DNA of 64,000 nucleotides from Leptodactylus fallax (GCA_947044405.1 CAMRHE010000028.1:8869501-8933500); one strand, 5' to 3'; shown: positions 42,276-56,231, numbered from the stretch's first letter. Numbers and translations: made by a program. The notes: generated by a model not told the origin, from the letters alone.

Positions 42276-43345
42276 GTTCCTACTGATATTTAATAATTTT
42301 CTGTCACGTGATATTTAATACATAAGGAGAAGATTTTAAGCAAAGTTCAAGTTGTTTTATATTTTTGTACTTTGTAATTTCTGGTTTTGGTTTTGTAATT
42401 TTAATAGGTTTCGCATCCAGTGTTTAGTCCACCATTGAACTACGCCAAGAACGGCCACCATCATGGTAGACTATGGTCTAATCTCATGATTTTTGCTTGA
42501 TGTTTTCTTTCCTCACATTCCAAAACTAAAGACTTGTCTCACTAAAACAATCTCTTTCCATATAACCAAAGACTCTATGGGCGAAATCAGATAGCTGGGC
42601 ACATGACTGAATCTCATTCAGGGGGACACAGCCTGTCCAAGATTGTCTATTCTTTGGAATGGACAGAATGTAATACTACATGTCTCCTTTAGGGGGCACT
42701 GTAGGGAAGATGTACAGCCAGTGGCAACTTCCCTCAATGTCAGATAGCCAGGCTTGCAGCGATCAGATGATCGCCAGACAACTTTCATTTGGGGTTGCCT
42801 TGATGTGATAATCTAACTTCCAATCTAGTGTATTCTGTAAGCAGGACCTTCAGGGTGAAGACAAGTAAATGTTAAGTCTTTAATGGGATTATTAACAGGC
42901 TCTTTGGAAGCTATGAAATAATAATATTCTCATGGACCTGAGGACTGAAAATGTGGGTCAAGCACCAACCAGTCACTTCTGTTCAAGACACGTAACCACC
43001 TTTAAAGTCACCCTCCAGGCTCCTCATAGTAATAGTCATTTACTTTAGTACAGGTGGAAATAAACTGAAAATCTTGTAATAGAAATCACCTCTCGATGAA
43101 CTGACTTCCTGCTGAGCCTGTGCTGAGCTTGTGTTACTATACAGTAGCCAATATGAGGAGGCAGAGCTGCAAAGGCAGGAAAGAGCCTGAACCAATGATG
43201 AGATGGGGGCGTGTCTCAGACTACTTCAGACTCGCTGTAGTCACTGGAGCAGACCACAGCTCTGTCCTATTGAAAGTGAGCTAAAAAGTAGTCAAGGAGC
43301 AAGATCGAAAGAAAATATGTAGCAGATAATCATCCCCTTTAAGTA

Positions 43346-43853
43346 CAGTTGTGAAAATGTTTAAGGCAGGTGTGGAAAAAAAAAGCTGCACAGTAAGAAT
43401 GGTTTCAGAAATGAAAGGGTTAATAGTTTATTTTTAGTGAATGAAGAAAAGAGAAATGTAAATCCCATCAATATTAGGTGTGACCTTTGCCCTTTGGAGG
43501 AGGAGTCCTGGAAGTGATGATACGGCCCCCACAGCTATAGCCCTGATCTCATCATCATCCAGTCTGTCTGGGATGACATGAAGAGACAGAAGGATTGGAG
43601 CAAGCCTACATCCACAGAAGATCTGTGCTTAGTTCTCCAAGATGGCGGCGGGAACAACCTCCCTGCCCAGTTCTGCCAAAACTGTCTGTACCGAGAAGAA
43701 GGCAAAGGGCAAAAGTCACACCAAATATTGATGGGATTTACATTTCTCTTTTCTTTCACTTCATAAAATAAACTATTAACCCTTCTGTTTCTGAAAGCAT
43801 TCATCCTACGCAGCATTTATCCAAGTCCTGCCTAAAACTTTTGCACAGTACTG
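43346..43853 (+). mobile_element. Internally deleted Tc1/mariner (508 bp) with transposase C-terminal scrap
   Basis: TIRs of about 150 bp: the left arm from 43346 is complementary to the right arm ending 43853, with flanking TA at 43344-43345 and 43854-43855. Between them a short stretch translates as SVWDDMKRQKDWSK and NNLPAQFCQ, recognisable as the end of a Tc1 transposase after the catalytic glutamate. The rest of the gene is gone. Confidence 0.82.
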
Positions 43854-45404
43854 TACATATCATGTTTAAGCTCATGTCTAGACAGATGTTTTAACCTAGA
43901 TAGAGCGACTGATCTATAGAACAATCAGTATCGCTTGTCCTCGGCACATGAGCAGATACAGTCTGTCGAATCTCCGCCATTGATGTGCACCAGAAATCTG
44001 TTCAGCTACTGCTCAGAAGAGGAGAGAAGGCGATCACCACCGACCCTGGTAATAGGATGATGTCTGGACCTTCACATTTTGTGTATTGTGGTGATTTTAA
44101 TTGTAAGTGTTAATCAAAGACGAATCATAACCAGGAGGATCCCGAGAATCAGAAATGGTTCTCCTGTATACAGAGCCAAAGAACCAGAGCAAATGTTCCC
44201 AGATATACAACACAATGATCAAGTGCGGAACCGGAAAAGCATCTTGAGTCGGGGGCCCCACGTTGCGAAAATGCAGGGTATTGGCTGTGACGGAAATGCT
44301 GCAAAAACCATTGCATGTTATATTAGCTGCAAAGTGGATGGGATTCTGGCTAAAAAAATCCACAGCGGAAATGCTGCGTTTGCAGCCAGATACAGGATTT
44401 AAGGAGTCCACCACCCATGCTGCTATACCTCTTATATTGTGGTGTAGGGGCGGTTATTGATACAGTGAACATAGATTTATGTTGAATTGCAATCTTGTTG
44501 TTTGGGAAATCAATCCTTATGTAAATGAGCTGATCAGTGCACCCGGGGTGTGGCTACGTCTCCTGGAGTCCCTCTTATGTTAGGCGGTGGAGCTATGTGA
44601 TTATAGCAACGGAAAACCAGTGCACTAGAAAAAGTGGCCACACCCTGCACAAGGGATAGGTCATTTGCATATTAAAAGATAATTTTCTTGCTAGCGAGAT
44701 TGCACTGTGACATGATAAAATATATGTTCACTAAGTCACTAACCAGCCCTACAATACAGTATGAAAACAAATAGGGCGGAGGAAAGGAAGGGAAAAGGGG
44801 TGTCAGGGACTAAAATACTGATGGCCTATCCTTAGGATAGATCATCTATATCAGATCACTGGGGATCCGACACCCGGGGCCCCTATCAATCAGCAGTTTC
44901 AAGTCCTGGTGACATCACATTCCTTGGTCACATGGTACACGGTTTTGTGTTTTCACCATGTTTCAGACCATTTCCATGAGCCTTTGCCCAATTCCCCTTC
45001 CTTTGCTTGCTAATAATGCAGCGAGGAGGCAAGTCCTGCCCTGATCCCCTGCAGACAGTAGTAAAGCAGTGATGGGACGGCCAGGTTTACCCTCATTCTC
45101 CCCTGGCTCCACAACAGTTCTATGTGCTGCCTCTGTGGTGCATGCGCTCCTAATACAGATGGCACATTTTTTTTTCTTCATGACTGGCAGATTTATAAAT
45201 TTTCAAAGAGTAGTTGTGAACAAAACAGTGAGACAGGTCATGGACCCAAAATGTATATTTACTGTGTGATATGACTATATATAATTGTCCTAAGATTGCT
45301 GCATAGGAGCACAACACGTAACCAAGGGGCACTACAGAAAACATACAAAAGGGCCCATCTTTACCATGACCATATTTAGCAGTAACTTTAAAACATGAAA
45401 AACT

Positions 45405-45712
45405 TATGTCACAGTGCAGGGATAATATACAGTGATGTCACAGTGCAGGGATAATACACACAGTGATGTCACAGTACAGGGATAATACACACAGCGATGT
45501 CACCGTACAGGGATAATACACACAGTGATGTCACAGTACAGAGATAATACACACAGTGATGTCACAGTACAGGGATAACACACACAGTGATGTCACAGTA
45601 TAGGGATAATACACACAGCGATGTCACAGTACAGGGATAATACACACAGCGATGTCACAGTACAGAGATAATACACACAGCGATGTCACAGTACAGGGAT
45701 AATACACACAGG
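45405..45712. repeat. 31-bp minisatellite, about 10 copies
   Basis: Unit cagtgatgtcacagtacagg then gataatacaca, spacing 31 bp. The same repeat in opposite orientation is at 53985-54465. Confidence 0.88.
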
Positions 45713-48249
45713 TCTCAATTTTTGTAGAGGATGAAGCTTTGCTTTATCGTTTAGTCAGGGCCCTAAGATATATTGTTGAAACTCAAGCTATAATTCTTGG
45801 AAGATGCAAAATATTTGTAGCAATATTAATAATAATGCTATGAAATGTTGATAAAGGAGAAACAAAAGTAGAAGAAAAGTACAAGGAGGACAGAGAGAGA
45901 AAAGAAGGGAAAAAAAACTGAAAATGAAAGGGAGAGAAAAAGAAGAGGAAAATGTGCAGAAGAATAATATATAATGTACTGTGACTGTATGACAAATCTC
46001 TACTTGGGGTGGAAAATGTGTTCAAGAAAAACATTTAAACAAGAAAAAAAATATTTCTATATATCTATTTGCATCTATATATATGTGTATATAAAATCTA
46101 CCTCTGACAAACCATAGTCAGACTAGTAGAACAATATTTTGATAGTTTGCCTCACCCTAAACTCTGACATATGTTTCTATTAGACTGTGGGAGTTTGTCT
46201 TTCTATCAAACAAAAAATACATAAAACTAAATATACAAAGAAAATAAAAATTTCTCAGGTTATTCACGAGCAGTTAAATATTTAACTTGCTTTGCACAGG
46301 GGCGGTAATGAGATATCACAAATGGTAGAGTAGGAATGTCCCAAAAACAAAAGAAAAAAAGGAGAATAAAATACACCAAATGTACAAAATAATAATAATG
46401 AGGATTGTTTCAATTGTGAAATATCAAATACGTAGATATATAGAGGGCTAAACTGAGGGCTAGATAGAAATAAGTCCAGGACACAGGTAGCCTCAAATAT
46501 CATACACAGTACAAAAATATTCCCAAATCATAAGGTCCAGATAACACAATGTTATATAACCATGTAAAAGTACAAATGTGCAAACAGTAAGACATAACGT
46601 TATTTAGTAATACATAGATACTATTCCCATACTAGACTAGTCACATTATACTGTGGATATGTATAATGTAGAAACCTGCTGCATAGAGAAATATACTGGA
46701 TGGAACCAAAAAGAACAAAAATGTAACCAAATACACCAATATACGATCAGAACGTTCAGCGAGGAAATCTAACTCAATAAATCTACTATTAACGTCTCAT
46801 CCAAAGGAAAACTCTAGTGACGTGTAACAGATGGTACAGATGGGTAATGTTACCTAACCCTAAACATCCTTCACCACATCCTTTTTGATACATATGGTTT
46901 TGAGGGCTATAATATTTTTTTTTTACGTTCAGGTTATTCAAATAATTTTTTCTGTGTTTCTTGTTGCTGTTACATGGGGCTTTATTTTATCTCATTTTTA
47001 ATGGTTGCTTGTTTTTGTTTTTACTTTTTTTTAATACTCAGGAAAATGTAAACTAAATGGAGGGGTAACGTGTCTGTTTTTCACATTTTTCCAGTTTTTG
47101 TTTAAATATAGCACAAAGTACTACAAAATTTTATTTTAAAACTAACTTTCTCTCTCAGTAACTTAGTGTTGTGTCGCCGAGGCTAGAACCTTTGATCTGG
47201 GCATTGAAATGGTGTTATTTTTTATTTTACTTTTTTATTGGTCATTTAATTTAATTTATTATGGTCATTTTATTCATTTGATTTATTTTTTTATTTTCAT
47301 ACATTGTGCCACCCCCCCATAAAGTCATAATAGATCTTTGGGGGACATTTTAACATTACTTCTTTTTTGTTGATTTCCAGGTAACTGCGGATGATACCTT
47401 AGTCCCAGTTACTGGAGAAATAAAGCCTCCTGCAATGAACTGCAGATCTTATCTAGGTCCTCTAGGCACACAAACAGAAGAAAAAAGCACCGAGCAGTGC
47501 ATAGTGCATTATCATTTAGAATAAAAGGAAAACAAGGTAGAGACAATTTGCTCCTCACCTTTTTAGGTTGTGTTTGATAACATAACCAACTTCAAGAGTA
47601 TTTAACAGGTGGATATAGGATCGCTGCTGTCACTGTGTAGAACCCGCAGGAGGTGAAAGGACAATGGAGGTATTTGGACCACTATACACGGATTGCGCAG
47701 ATCCAAAGGGTATTAGCAAAAAATGATTTATTTCCCAAGGTATGGTACAGTAAGCACACACAACGCGTTTCGGGACCAACAAGTCCCTTTTTCAAGTGTA
47801 TCACACTCCCTCCAAGAGGAGTTTTAAATCTCACCAGAACTGTTCCTAGGTCCTCTAGGATCCGTCACCTCATATAGTTCCCAACCACTGGCGGATCACA
47901 AGGCTGGAAGGGGAGCAGGTCCCAGTGCTATGTATACAGCGAAAAGGAAGGCAGGGACATTAATAAATATTGTAACAGCCAGGTCACCAGCTATGTCCTT
48001 GCAGAGTCAGATGCCGACCGCCTGAATGTATATAGTCAATGGGCAGTCAGCAACCAGCATAAAGGCATTAACGTGTGTTTTGGCATCTAGCTTTATAGGG
48101 AGACCTGTTAAATCTGCAGCGGACCATCAAATGTTTGTGTAATTTACCTGATTGCTGTCTGTATTTAAGTCTATCACAAAATAACATTATTATTATTATT
48201 ATTATTATTATTAATAATAATTTTTATTAATTAATATTATTATGGTGAA
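45713..48249. other. Intergenic, no gene
   Basis: AT-rich. 45840-45960 is purine-rich. 47740-47820 carries an acacaacgcgtttcgggacc segment related to the hairpin repeat at 21336. Nothing else recognised. Confidence 0.4.
48186..48240. repeat. (ATT)n microsatellite
   Basis: About nine tta/att triplets then an inverted (aat)-rich stretch, giving a weak palindrome. Confidence 0.75.
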
Positions 48250-49680
48250 CATCATAAATAAAGATAATTACTGCAATGAGCAAATTATTGTGTTTTGGCC
48301 CTACAAAAAAATTATAAAAAAAGTGATCAAAAATTTGTACATGCCAGAAAATAGTACCAATAAAAACTTCAACCTGGCCCACAAAAAAATGAGCCCTCAC
48401 ATAGCCCCGGCAACAAAATTGTTTAGACTTGTAAAATGGCTTTTTTCCCCATAGTAAAACATAGTAAAACCGATATCAATATGGTATCGCTGTCATCATA
48501 ATGTCCCGTTGGAAAAAGCCACCAGGTCATCTTTACCCCTTCACGCAAAACCACGTACATGTACGTGATTGGGTATGAAGGCGTGTATGGAGAGGGCTCA
48601 GGAGCTGCGCCCTGTCTATACATGGCAGATGCCGGCTGTATAATACAGCCAGCACCTGCCGATAACACTTTAGATGCCATGGGCGGAACCATGTTTACTC
48701 GATTGCGGTTGGTTGTCAAGACAACCAGGAGCCTATTGAAGGCCCCCAGGCTTGTCATTAGTATGGCTCTATTACTAATAGAAGTCAAGGCATTTTACTA
48801 TTCACTGCAATACTTTAGCATTGCAGTGTATAGTATTAGCAATCGGACCCCCTAGGGTTCAAGGTCCCTAAGGGGTCTGATCATAAAAGTAAAAGAGAAA
48901 AAAAAAGTTTTTTAAAAGTAAAAAAAAAAAAAACACAAAAAATATTCCCCCTTTCCTTTCTCTAGATCACATATAAAAATAAACAAAAGTAAACAAACAC
49001 TTTAGGTTTCCAGTGCTCAAAAATGTCCGAACTATTAAAATATAAAAATATTTATCCCATACGGTGAACGGCGTAGCGAGGAAAAAAAATCAAAATGGCC
49101 AAATGGCGTTTTTTTTCAACTTTTTGCCTCCTATAAAAAATGGAATAAAAAGTGATCAAACTATCAGAAATTCCCCAAAATGGTATCAATAAAAATGCCA
49201 TCTTGTCCCGCATAAAAATATGCCGTAACCAGCTCCATACACATAAATATAAAGAAGTTACAGGTGTCACAATATGGCAACACAAATTTTTTTTTCTATT
49301 TTGCAAAGTTTTTAATTTTGAAAGGTATCAGAACATTACAAATACTATATAAATTTGGTACTGCCATGATTGTGCTGACCCGCAGAATACAGGTAACATA
49401 TCCATTTTACCACATAGTGAATGCCGTAAAAATTAAACCCATAAGAAAATGCGTTTTTTCCAATTCCATCTCATTCTGAATTTTTTTTCAGCTTCCCAGT
49501 ACATTGTACAGGTTATTGAATGGCGCCATTACAAAGTACAATTTGTTTCACAAACAATAAGTGACTCTGGGAACTGAAAAATGAAAAAATTATGGCTCTT
49601 GGAATGGGGGAGGAAAAAATGGAAATGCAAAAACGAAAATTGGCTGTGGCATGAAAGGGTTAATACAGAGTGAAAACAAG
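48250..49680. repeat. Interspersed repeat with several internal near-copies
   Basis: Three segments (about 48280-48480, 49030-49240, 49270-49460) share aaaaagtgatcaaa, a tggtatcaataaaaa segment and tcccatacggtgaa / ccacatagtgaa. Related sequence in the opposite orientation is at 57300-57800. No coding region; family not named. Confidence 0.55.
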
Positions 49681-49914
49681 GCACAAAAAATAGTGTTTTG
49701 TAGTTTTTTTTTTCAACATGAACCCTTCAAAAATGTAAATCAAATCTAATCAAAACATTATATGTACCCCAAAATGTTGGCAACTAAAAACGTGACTTGT
49801 TACGCAAACAATAAGCCCTCATAGGGCCATGTCAACAGAAAAATTAAAAAGTGATACATTTGATCCTTAATAACCAAACTACCCAGCATCCTTAAAGGGT
49901 TAATTTCTGACTCT

Positions 49915-50003
49915 GTATAATCTCATTTATCTGTACAGGAGCCCTATGTTTTGTACATTGCTACAGAATATGTTGGTGCTATATAAATAAAAAATATTAT
50001 TAT
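49915..50003 (+). mobile_element. SINE tail fragment, + orientation
   Basis: ctacagaatatgttggtgct followed by atataaataaa is the same tail read on the + strand, ending in an ATT-rich simple repeat. Confidence 0.6.
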
Positions 50004-50993
50004 TAATATTAATAATTTACAACACTAGTCCTCGGTGACGGAAGAACCTCTGCGACCACCTTAATCCCAAAGTGTGACCATAACCACCCACTACAGTTCC
50101 ACCCCCTGCCCTAGTAACACCATGCTGGGGCACATGGACCACCATACCCGCCATACGGGCTCTGTACACACAGCTCTGCAGCCTAATGCTCTTATCCATC
50201 TAAGAAATCTCCCATGGTCATACTGGCTCCAAAGGTCAAAAACCTAAAGGGGCCCTTTTAAAAAAAAAAAAAAAAATTATGAAAAAATTTGCGGCGTTTC
50301 ACATGTTGTTGCTGTCTAACCTTTCTATACATAAATAACAGAGATGGAATGAAAAAGCCCTATAAGTAAATCTGTAGCAAATCTTCTACACCTCCACATT
50401 ACTTACCATCTGGTTAACGTAAAATGTGGGGGTTTGACAAGCAGCCATAGCTGGCTTTATTATTTTATTTTTTTATTTTTTTCTCTTTTTTCACTTTTTT
50501 ACTGTGTTTTATGAGGTTTGACTTATCTTGGAATGAAATCTTCTGGAGACAACAAAAACAAATACATTCTTACATTATTTTCAATTTGTTTACTTATTAA
50601 AATATTAATCTCAATATGTTAATATTTTTCTGGTAAACATGTGTTGCTAAAATATGTCTTCCTGTATTGTTGTTGGGTGGAGAGAAGATGTGAGGGATGG
50701 GACGCCTGGTACAGAGTCCTGCGTTCTCCTCTGCCAGGCCGGTACCAGGTACCAGGAATCTGACTGTTTACATTTTGATTCCTGCCATATTGTTTACAGT
50801 CTAAATAATCTAATGTATTCGGCTTTTCCTCCTCTGAAATGTTGTTGAAGCAGCAAAATCTGTGAGCACGCGAGGACTACCACAGAAGGATCGACTACTG
50901 AACCAAGCAAACAAGCACAGATTTGGGCATCAGCATTTTAACCCCTTAGTGCATTATTTTGGACTTTTTTTTTGCAATTTTTCCATATACTGG

Positions 50994-51077
50994 AAAATCA
51001 TTTTAACAACCCAAAAAATAAAACCTTCCAGCCGTTCATCTGGAAGGTTTAATTTTTTGGGTTGTTAAAATGATTTT
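50994..51077. repeat. Hairpin, 38-bp arms with an 8-base loop
   Basis: 50994-51031 is the reverse complement of 51040-51077 with one mismatch; loop ccgttcat. The arms contain aacaacccaaaaaat and accttccag. It could be an end of a fold-back element or an intrinsic stem. Both sides are bordered by a similar T-rich gcaattttt. Confidence 0.85.
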
Positions 51078-51892
51078 GCAATTTTTTTTTTGTAGAAATA
51101 AGGTTTTTAGCTTATAGGCATTGCTTTAAAAAATATTGCAACAAAGGCAACAAAAATAAAAAAAAAAACAACTGCTTGGTAACATGGGCTACTCATTACT
51201 TCAACTAAAAACTTGGGTGTAAAATTGGAACATTTTGGTTTAGATTTTATAAGTATATTAGTAAGTTTGATTCATTTCCATTTGTAAAACATCCAAATAT
51301 CCTTTTATATTACCGACAACCCTTTAATATTCTTGTTGTCAGTAAATATCATCATAGACCTGGTCTCATCCAAGTACATGTCGTCTTTGTGGAATTCAGT
51401 CCAATGTATATGTGAGATATACTTGGTGTAATGTCTTATATAGAAGGAGCTCTGAATTGGAGAACAGATGTATCCGATCTACAGATGCTCTATAACCACA
51501 ATATTTAGCTAGACACAAAGCGACAGTCCAAGTGTTGAATGTAACCCGGCAGGGCACCGCACAGGTGACAGTTTGTTGCTGTTACCTTAGCAGCTGTAAG
51601 TATCCACACAGCCCACCTATATTCTATGATCTCGCTTCACATATAGACCCCAGAATGATGCTGCAAGCTATTAGGTGACAGACCAGATGTTGATTATTGG
51701 ATTTCACATGGAGCCATGTACCTGAGAGTCATGGAAGAAAGGGAAGGGCGGAGGGACTGACACCGGAGATAAAGATGCTATCAGCAAAGATACAAATAGA
51801 GGAACCTGTGACAGAGCTGTAGGGGGTGATCCATTACGGGGGGGAAAGATTCAGTGTGACTTCCCCCAGAAAAAGTAACTATAATGTCGTGC

Positions 51893-52085
51893 AAACGTGT
51901 TAGGCAGGAGCGAAAAAAAGCTGCGCAGTACAAATGCTTCCAGAAATAGAAGGGTTAATCGTTTATTTTATGAAGCAAATGAAGAAAAGAGAAATGTAAA
52001 TGCCATCAATATTTGGTGTGACCTTTGCCCTTTGGAGGAGGAGTCCTGGAAGTGATGGTATGGCTCCCACAGATATAGCCCTGAA
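51893..52085 (+). mobile_element. Solo left end of the same Tc1 family as 43346
   Basis: Shares the left arm of the 43346 element, including gaagaaaagagaaatgtaaa and cctttggaggaggagtcctg, then stops near atagccctgaattc. No matching right end is seen, so it is a truncated relic. Confidence 0.7.
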
Positions 52086-53984
52086 TTCAGCGCGCTGTCG
52101 GCTTTCTAGGGGTATGTAAAACAGCACATACATGAGGACGTCAAAGGTCCTCTTTAATACATATTTAAGAGGGTCCTTATGATAGGCCTCATTACTGCAG
52201 TATCAGTGTCTGGTCATGGAACAGCTTCTGACTCCATGCACTGTATAGTGCACAGACCAGATACACCTGGTCAGTGGTCGCCCCCCCACCAATCAGACAT
52301 TTATGGCCTATCCTACAGAAATGCATCAATAAAAAATTCCTGGACAACCCCTTTAACACATTAACAGTTTTGCCTGAGCTCTGCTTGGGCTTGGAGAACC
52401 TCTCAGATTATGCCGAGCAGAGGTCGAGCCGATGTGTCAGTGCAGGGAGAGCCGCTAGTTAGTGGCAGCTCCTCTTGTGGCATATTCTTCCAGTATTCAG
52501 GCTGACAAGATATATAATAAAGCGTAAAATAGAGTTCAGAAAAAGTATTCCTGAGGAATACTTTACCTAACAGTGAAGTTCCCCCTCACTTTCGCCTCTC
52601 CTGCTCCTTGTGTGCTCTCTCTCCCCATCTATTTCAGTAATATAATATTCTCTGCTCTGTGCCTTCCTTCTGCATACCCTGGTGCTCCGCCTGTCCCATA
52701 TCCCCGTACCCATTCATTCACCATCAATAATAAACCGTTCCCTGCTCTCTGATGTTATCTGCTCCATATCTGGATCATCTCTGTGTTCTCTGTACAGACA
52801 TCTAGCAATGAATCGCTGCCAACTGTCTCACTTTCTCTGAGTCTACACCACCTCTTCACCTCCTCACCTTCTGTCTGACATTTTGGAAGGATTTTTTGTT
52901 TCAATTTTAATGTGACCACAAGAGGGTTAAGATGGGTAAACATTTCAGGCAACTGTTGGTTGTATGCTCATTCGGCTGATGGCAGCAACTTTCGACATTC
53001 CATGCATATGGGCTTGGCTCAGCCTAGCTTATATGTATCTTCAATAATACAAAAGGATGGGGCGTGTTGAAGCTCAACTGCCTGATCTTTATTCCTCCAA
53101 CTTCTGCCAATGAGAGAGAGTTTGGAGGACATATAGGATGGTCAGCCAAATTCATCAGGTTTGCCCAGCATAGTCTAATATGTATTGGCTACGTAACAGA
53201 TAATGATCCATAGTTTCTTGGGCCCAAACAAGCCCCATGAATCGAGATCGATCATCCGAACCTTTAATCAGCACCAGATTTGTGATCCCGGAGCATGGAA
53301 GGAGTTAAATGCCAACAGTGGGAATACAACGCTGGAGGCCAATTCTTAATTCTGCAACAAATGTGTGTTATTGGAGAGAGAAAGATGCCGCTATCTGTTT
53401 AGCATTGCAAAGGAAGACAGATGCTACGCTGACCTCTCCCCACTCGCATGTAGCAGCCAGTTAGCTTTTTGTTTTATGTCCAAAAATAGGGAAATAGAGA
53501 ATTCTTTGCTGATTTTGATAGATGCCTGGTGGCAGTTTTTCTGCACAGTATGCTTGGCTCCAACATTGGAAGCAACAATAAAAACGGAGGAAAAAAAAAA
53601 GAAAAAGAATAAAAATTTGAGAAAAAAAAAGCAGAAAGAAAAAAATAATAAAAGGAAAGAGGGTTAGAATGTGAACTAAATAGGTTCCAATGAAAAGCAG
53701 ACCATAGAGGCTGCCCATATAGCCCCAAGGGGCCCTTGGAGAGAGGGTCCCTATGATGGTTGGTCCAATCTCTTTTGCTATTAGGTGGCAGGAGAAAAGA
53801 ACTAACCCATGCCCAAGGGACAACTGTCACCAGAGATGGACAGGAGGCAGGGGACACCGAATAGCTGATCCCTACTGGTGTGAAAAATTATAATTTGACC
53901 CCATTGTAAGTTTTACTATAAAACCTCAATGTTACCTCTATTGTGTTCAGTGCCCCATTTCTGCTGCTTTAGTTTTTACATTAT
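52086..53984. other. Intergenic, no gene
   Basis: 52140-52360 looks like a decayed fold-back repeat ending acaacccctttaac. 53220-53600 appears unique. 53590-53660 is A/G-rich. Confidence 0.35.
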
Positions 53985-54465
53985 CCCTGTACACTGTGTG
54001 TATTATCTCTGTACTGTGACATCACTGTGTGTATTATCCCTGTACTGTGACATCACTGTGTGCATTATCCCTGTACTGTGACATCACTGTGTGTATTATC
54101 CCTGTACTGTGACATCACTGTGTGCATTATCCCTGTACTGTGACATCACTGTGTGTATTATCTCCATATATGTGACATCACTGTGTGTATTATCCCTGTA
54201 CTGTGACGTCACTGTGTGTATTATCTCTGTACTGTGACATCACTGTGTGTATTATCTCTGTACTGTGACGTCACTGTGTGTATTATCTCTGTACTGTGAC
54301 ATCACTGTGTATTATCTCTGTACTGTGACATCACTGTGTGTATTATCCCTGCAATGTGACATCACTGTGTGTATTATCCCTCTACTGTGACATCACTGTG
54401 TGTATTATCCCTGTACTGTGACATCACTATGTGTATTATCCCTATACTGTGACATCACCCATAGA
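53985..54465. repeat. 31-bp minisatellite, about 16 copies, inverted relative to 45405
   Basis: Unit tgtgtattatccctgtactg then tgacatcactg, the reverse complement of the 45405 unit. Two units carry the full CRE palindrome TGACGTCA (near 54206 and 54268). Confidence 0.88.
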
Positions 54466-56231
54466 CATGAATGGGTCTTACTTTTAGCAACAATTGCGGA
54501 TGATAATTACAGTCGTGTGCAGGAGGCCTTAGTCCTCATTCACATGTGACATCTCACACTTTCCATGAACAGTGCACAGACCCAGTCATTCTATATATGT
54601 ATATAGATATAATTTTTTCCCCGCACCCGGCAGTATGTAAGACTTTCGACTGTTTTTTGGACAAAACATGCAATTAAACGGGTCAGTGAATACCGTGGAC
54701 CACTGCTAGGAGACACTCGGAAAAGTCACCTATGCCGCCATATAGTCAAAAAGTAGACATTATTTATTTCTTGGATATGACAAATGAATAAAATGTGAAT
54801 GAAAAATCTCAGACAAATGGACAACAAACAGATAAAAACCAGACAGTCTCATGGACAGAAAACTGACACGTACGTGTGACTGAGACCTTATTGTGGCTTT
54901 ACGGTGCAGATTTGCAGGTGTATAGACGGATTTTTTTTACACGACACCTCGGTTGTGTTTTATGAATGATGTCTATTATGGATTAAAGAAGAGAAATCAT
55001 TTGCAGAACATATGGTCACTCGCCATAAATTACTCAGTCGCCAACTGTTCTTGAAGATTCAAGGCCTCGGATTTCATCTCCTTTCTGCTCGTTCTCTCAT
55101 AAAGCATTTTCCTCAAACAAATAACAAGTGAGAAGTTTTTTTTTTTTCTTGTTTTTGTTTTTTTGCACTATTCAAGCATCGAAAATTTCAGAAGAATCTT
55201 GTGTTTTACTTTGTGTGTTTCTCATGGTGCAAAAATTTCAGCGAATAAAAGAAACAGAATGTTCCGAAATTAGAATGATTGTAGTTTTGTTACATAAAAG
55301 AAGTGTTGAGCGATGGATTTGGCCAAATGTTTGTGCGCGCGTCACACTGTATGAAGTTCGCACCTCTCGCAATGTTGATTGTAATAATAGCATTGTCAAT
55401 GTGTTACACACTTTTTCTTTGCTCGCTAATTTATTTTCTTCTGTATAGACGTGTCGCTGTTACATTATGGACAACGCATTTTTCTTTGGGTCTCATTCTC
55501 TGACAACACCCACAAAATCTGTTATGTGATTCGGACCTTTGAAATAGGTTGAGACGTGGCTGTATTTAAAGGGGACGCCACCTCTTTACTGCTTCAGGTT
55601 ACAATTGCTTGCAGTCAATAAACTGTTAATAATCCTAATACACATCCTCCAGTCCCCCGCGGCCGCTCGCTGCTAGTCCCCAGTGGGCCTTTCTATGGAC
55701 TATGACTTGCGTCCCTCGAGAAGCTGTTAGATAACAGTAGACTACGAGTATGATATGTATATATGAACATTGCACAGCCTGGGGTGCATCGGGGTCTCCA
55801 GGACCTTATTGGAACTGTTAAGGACCTCTTAAGCAGGACCATTATTGGGAACATTTCAGGGAACTACCAATCAGAATGGTCATTCCCAATAAATGGCCCA
55901 TATAAAGGCGAACCCTTGGTCACTGTAGCCCACATGGGGTGTGGATTTGGCTCCTCTGTACACCAGTCTAACCAAGGACAGGGTAGTGAGTTCCGGCTAA
56001 CTCTGGTTCTTAGTAGGTCGACAGCAGAAAGCGTGCACTGCTTGCAGGTCTGGTTATCACTGGTATAATTCGGCACTGTACAAGTTAACAACAGTTGATC
56101 AGACACAGCAGGAGTTAAACGTCAGTTGCTCGACTACAGCAAAGTTCAGCAGGTATCTTGGTTATGTGGCATGTTAAGCCTTCTGCAGCGTGAGAGCAGC
56201 GGCCCCGCGACAATACACAGCAGTCTCCTGG
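54466..56231. other. Intergenic, apparently unique
   Basis: No gene. 54950-55560 lacks repeat features and has more CpG than its surroundings; it may be conserved non-coding sequence. Confidence 0.35.

Noticed and set aside
45405..54465. Regular short repeats that might look like CRISPR arrays
   Set aside because: The units are directly contiguous with no unique spacers and the genome is a vertebrate's.
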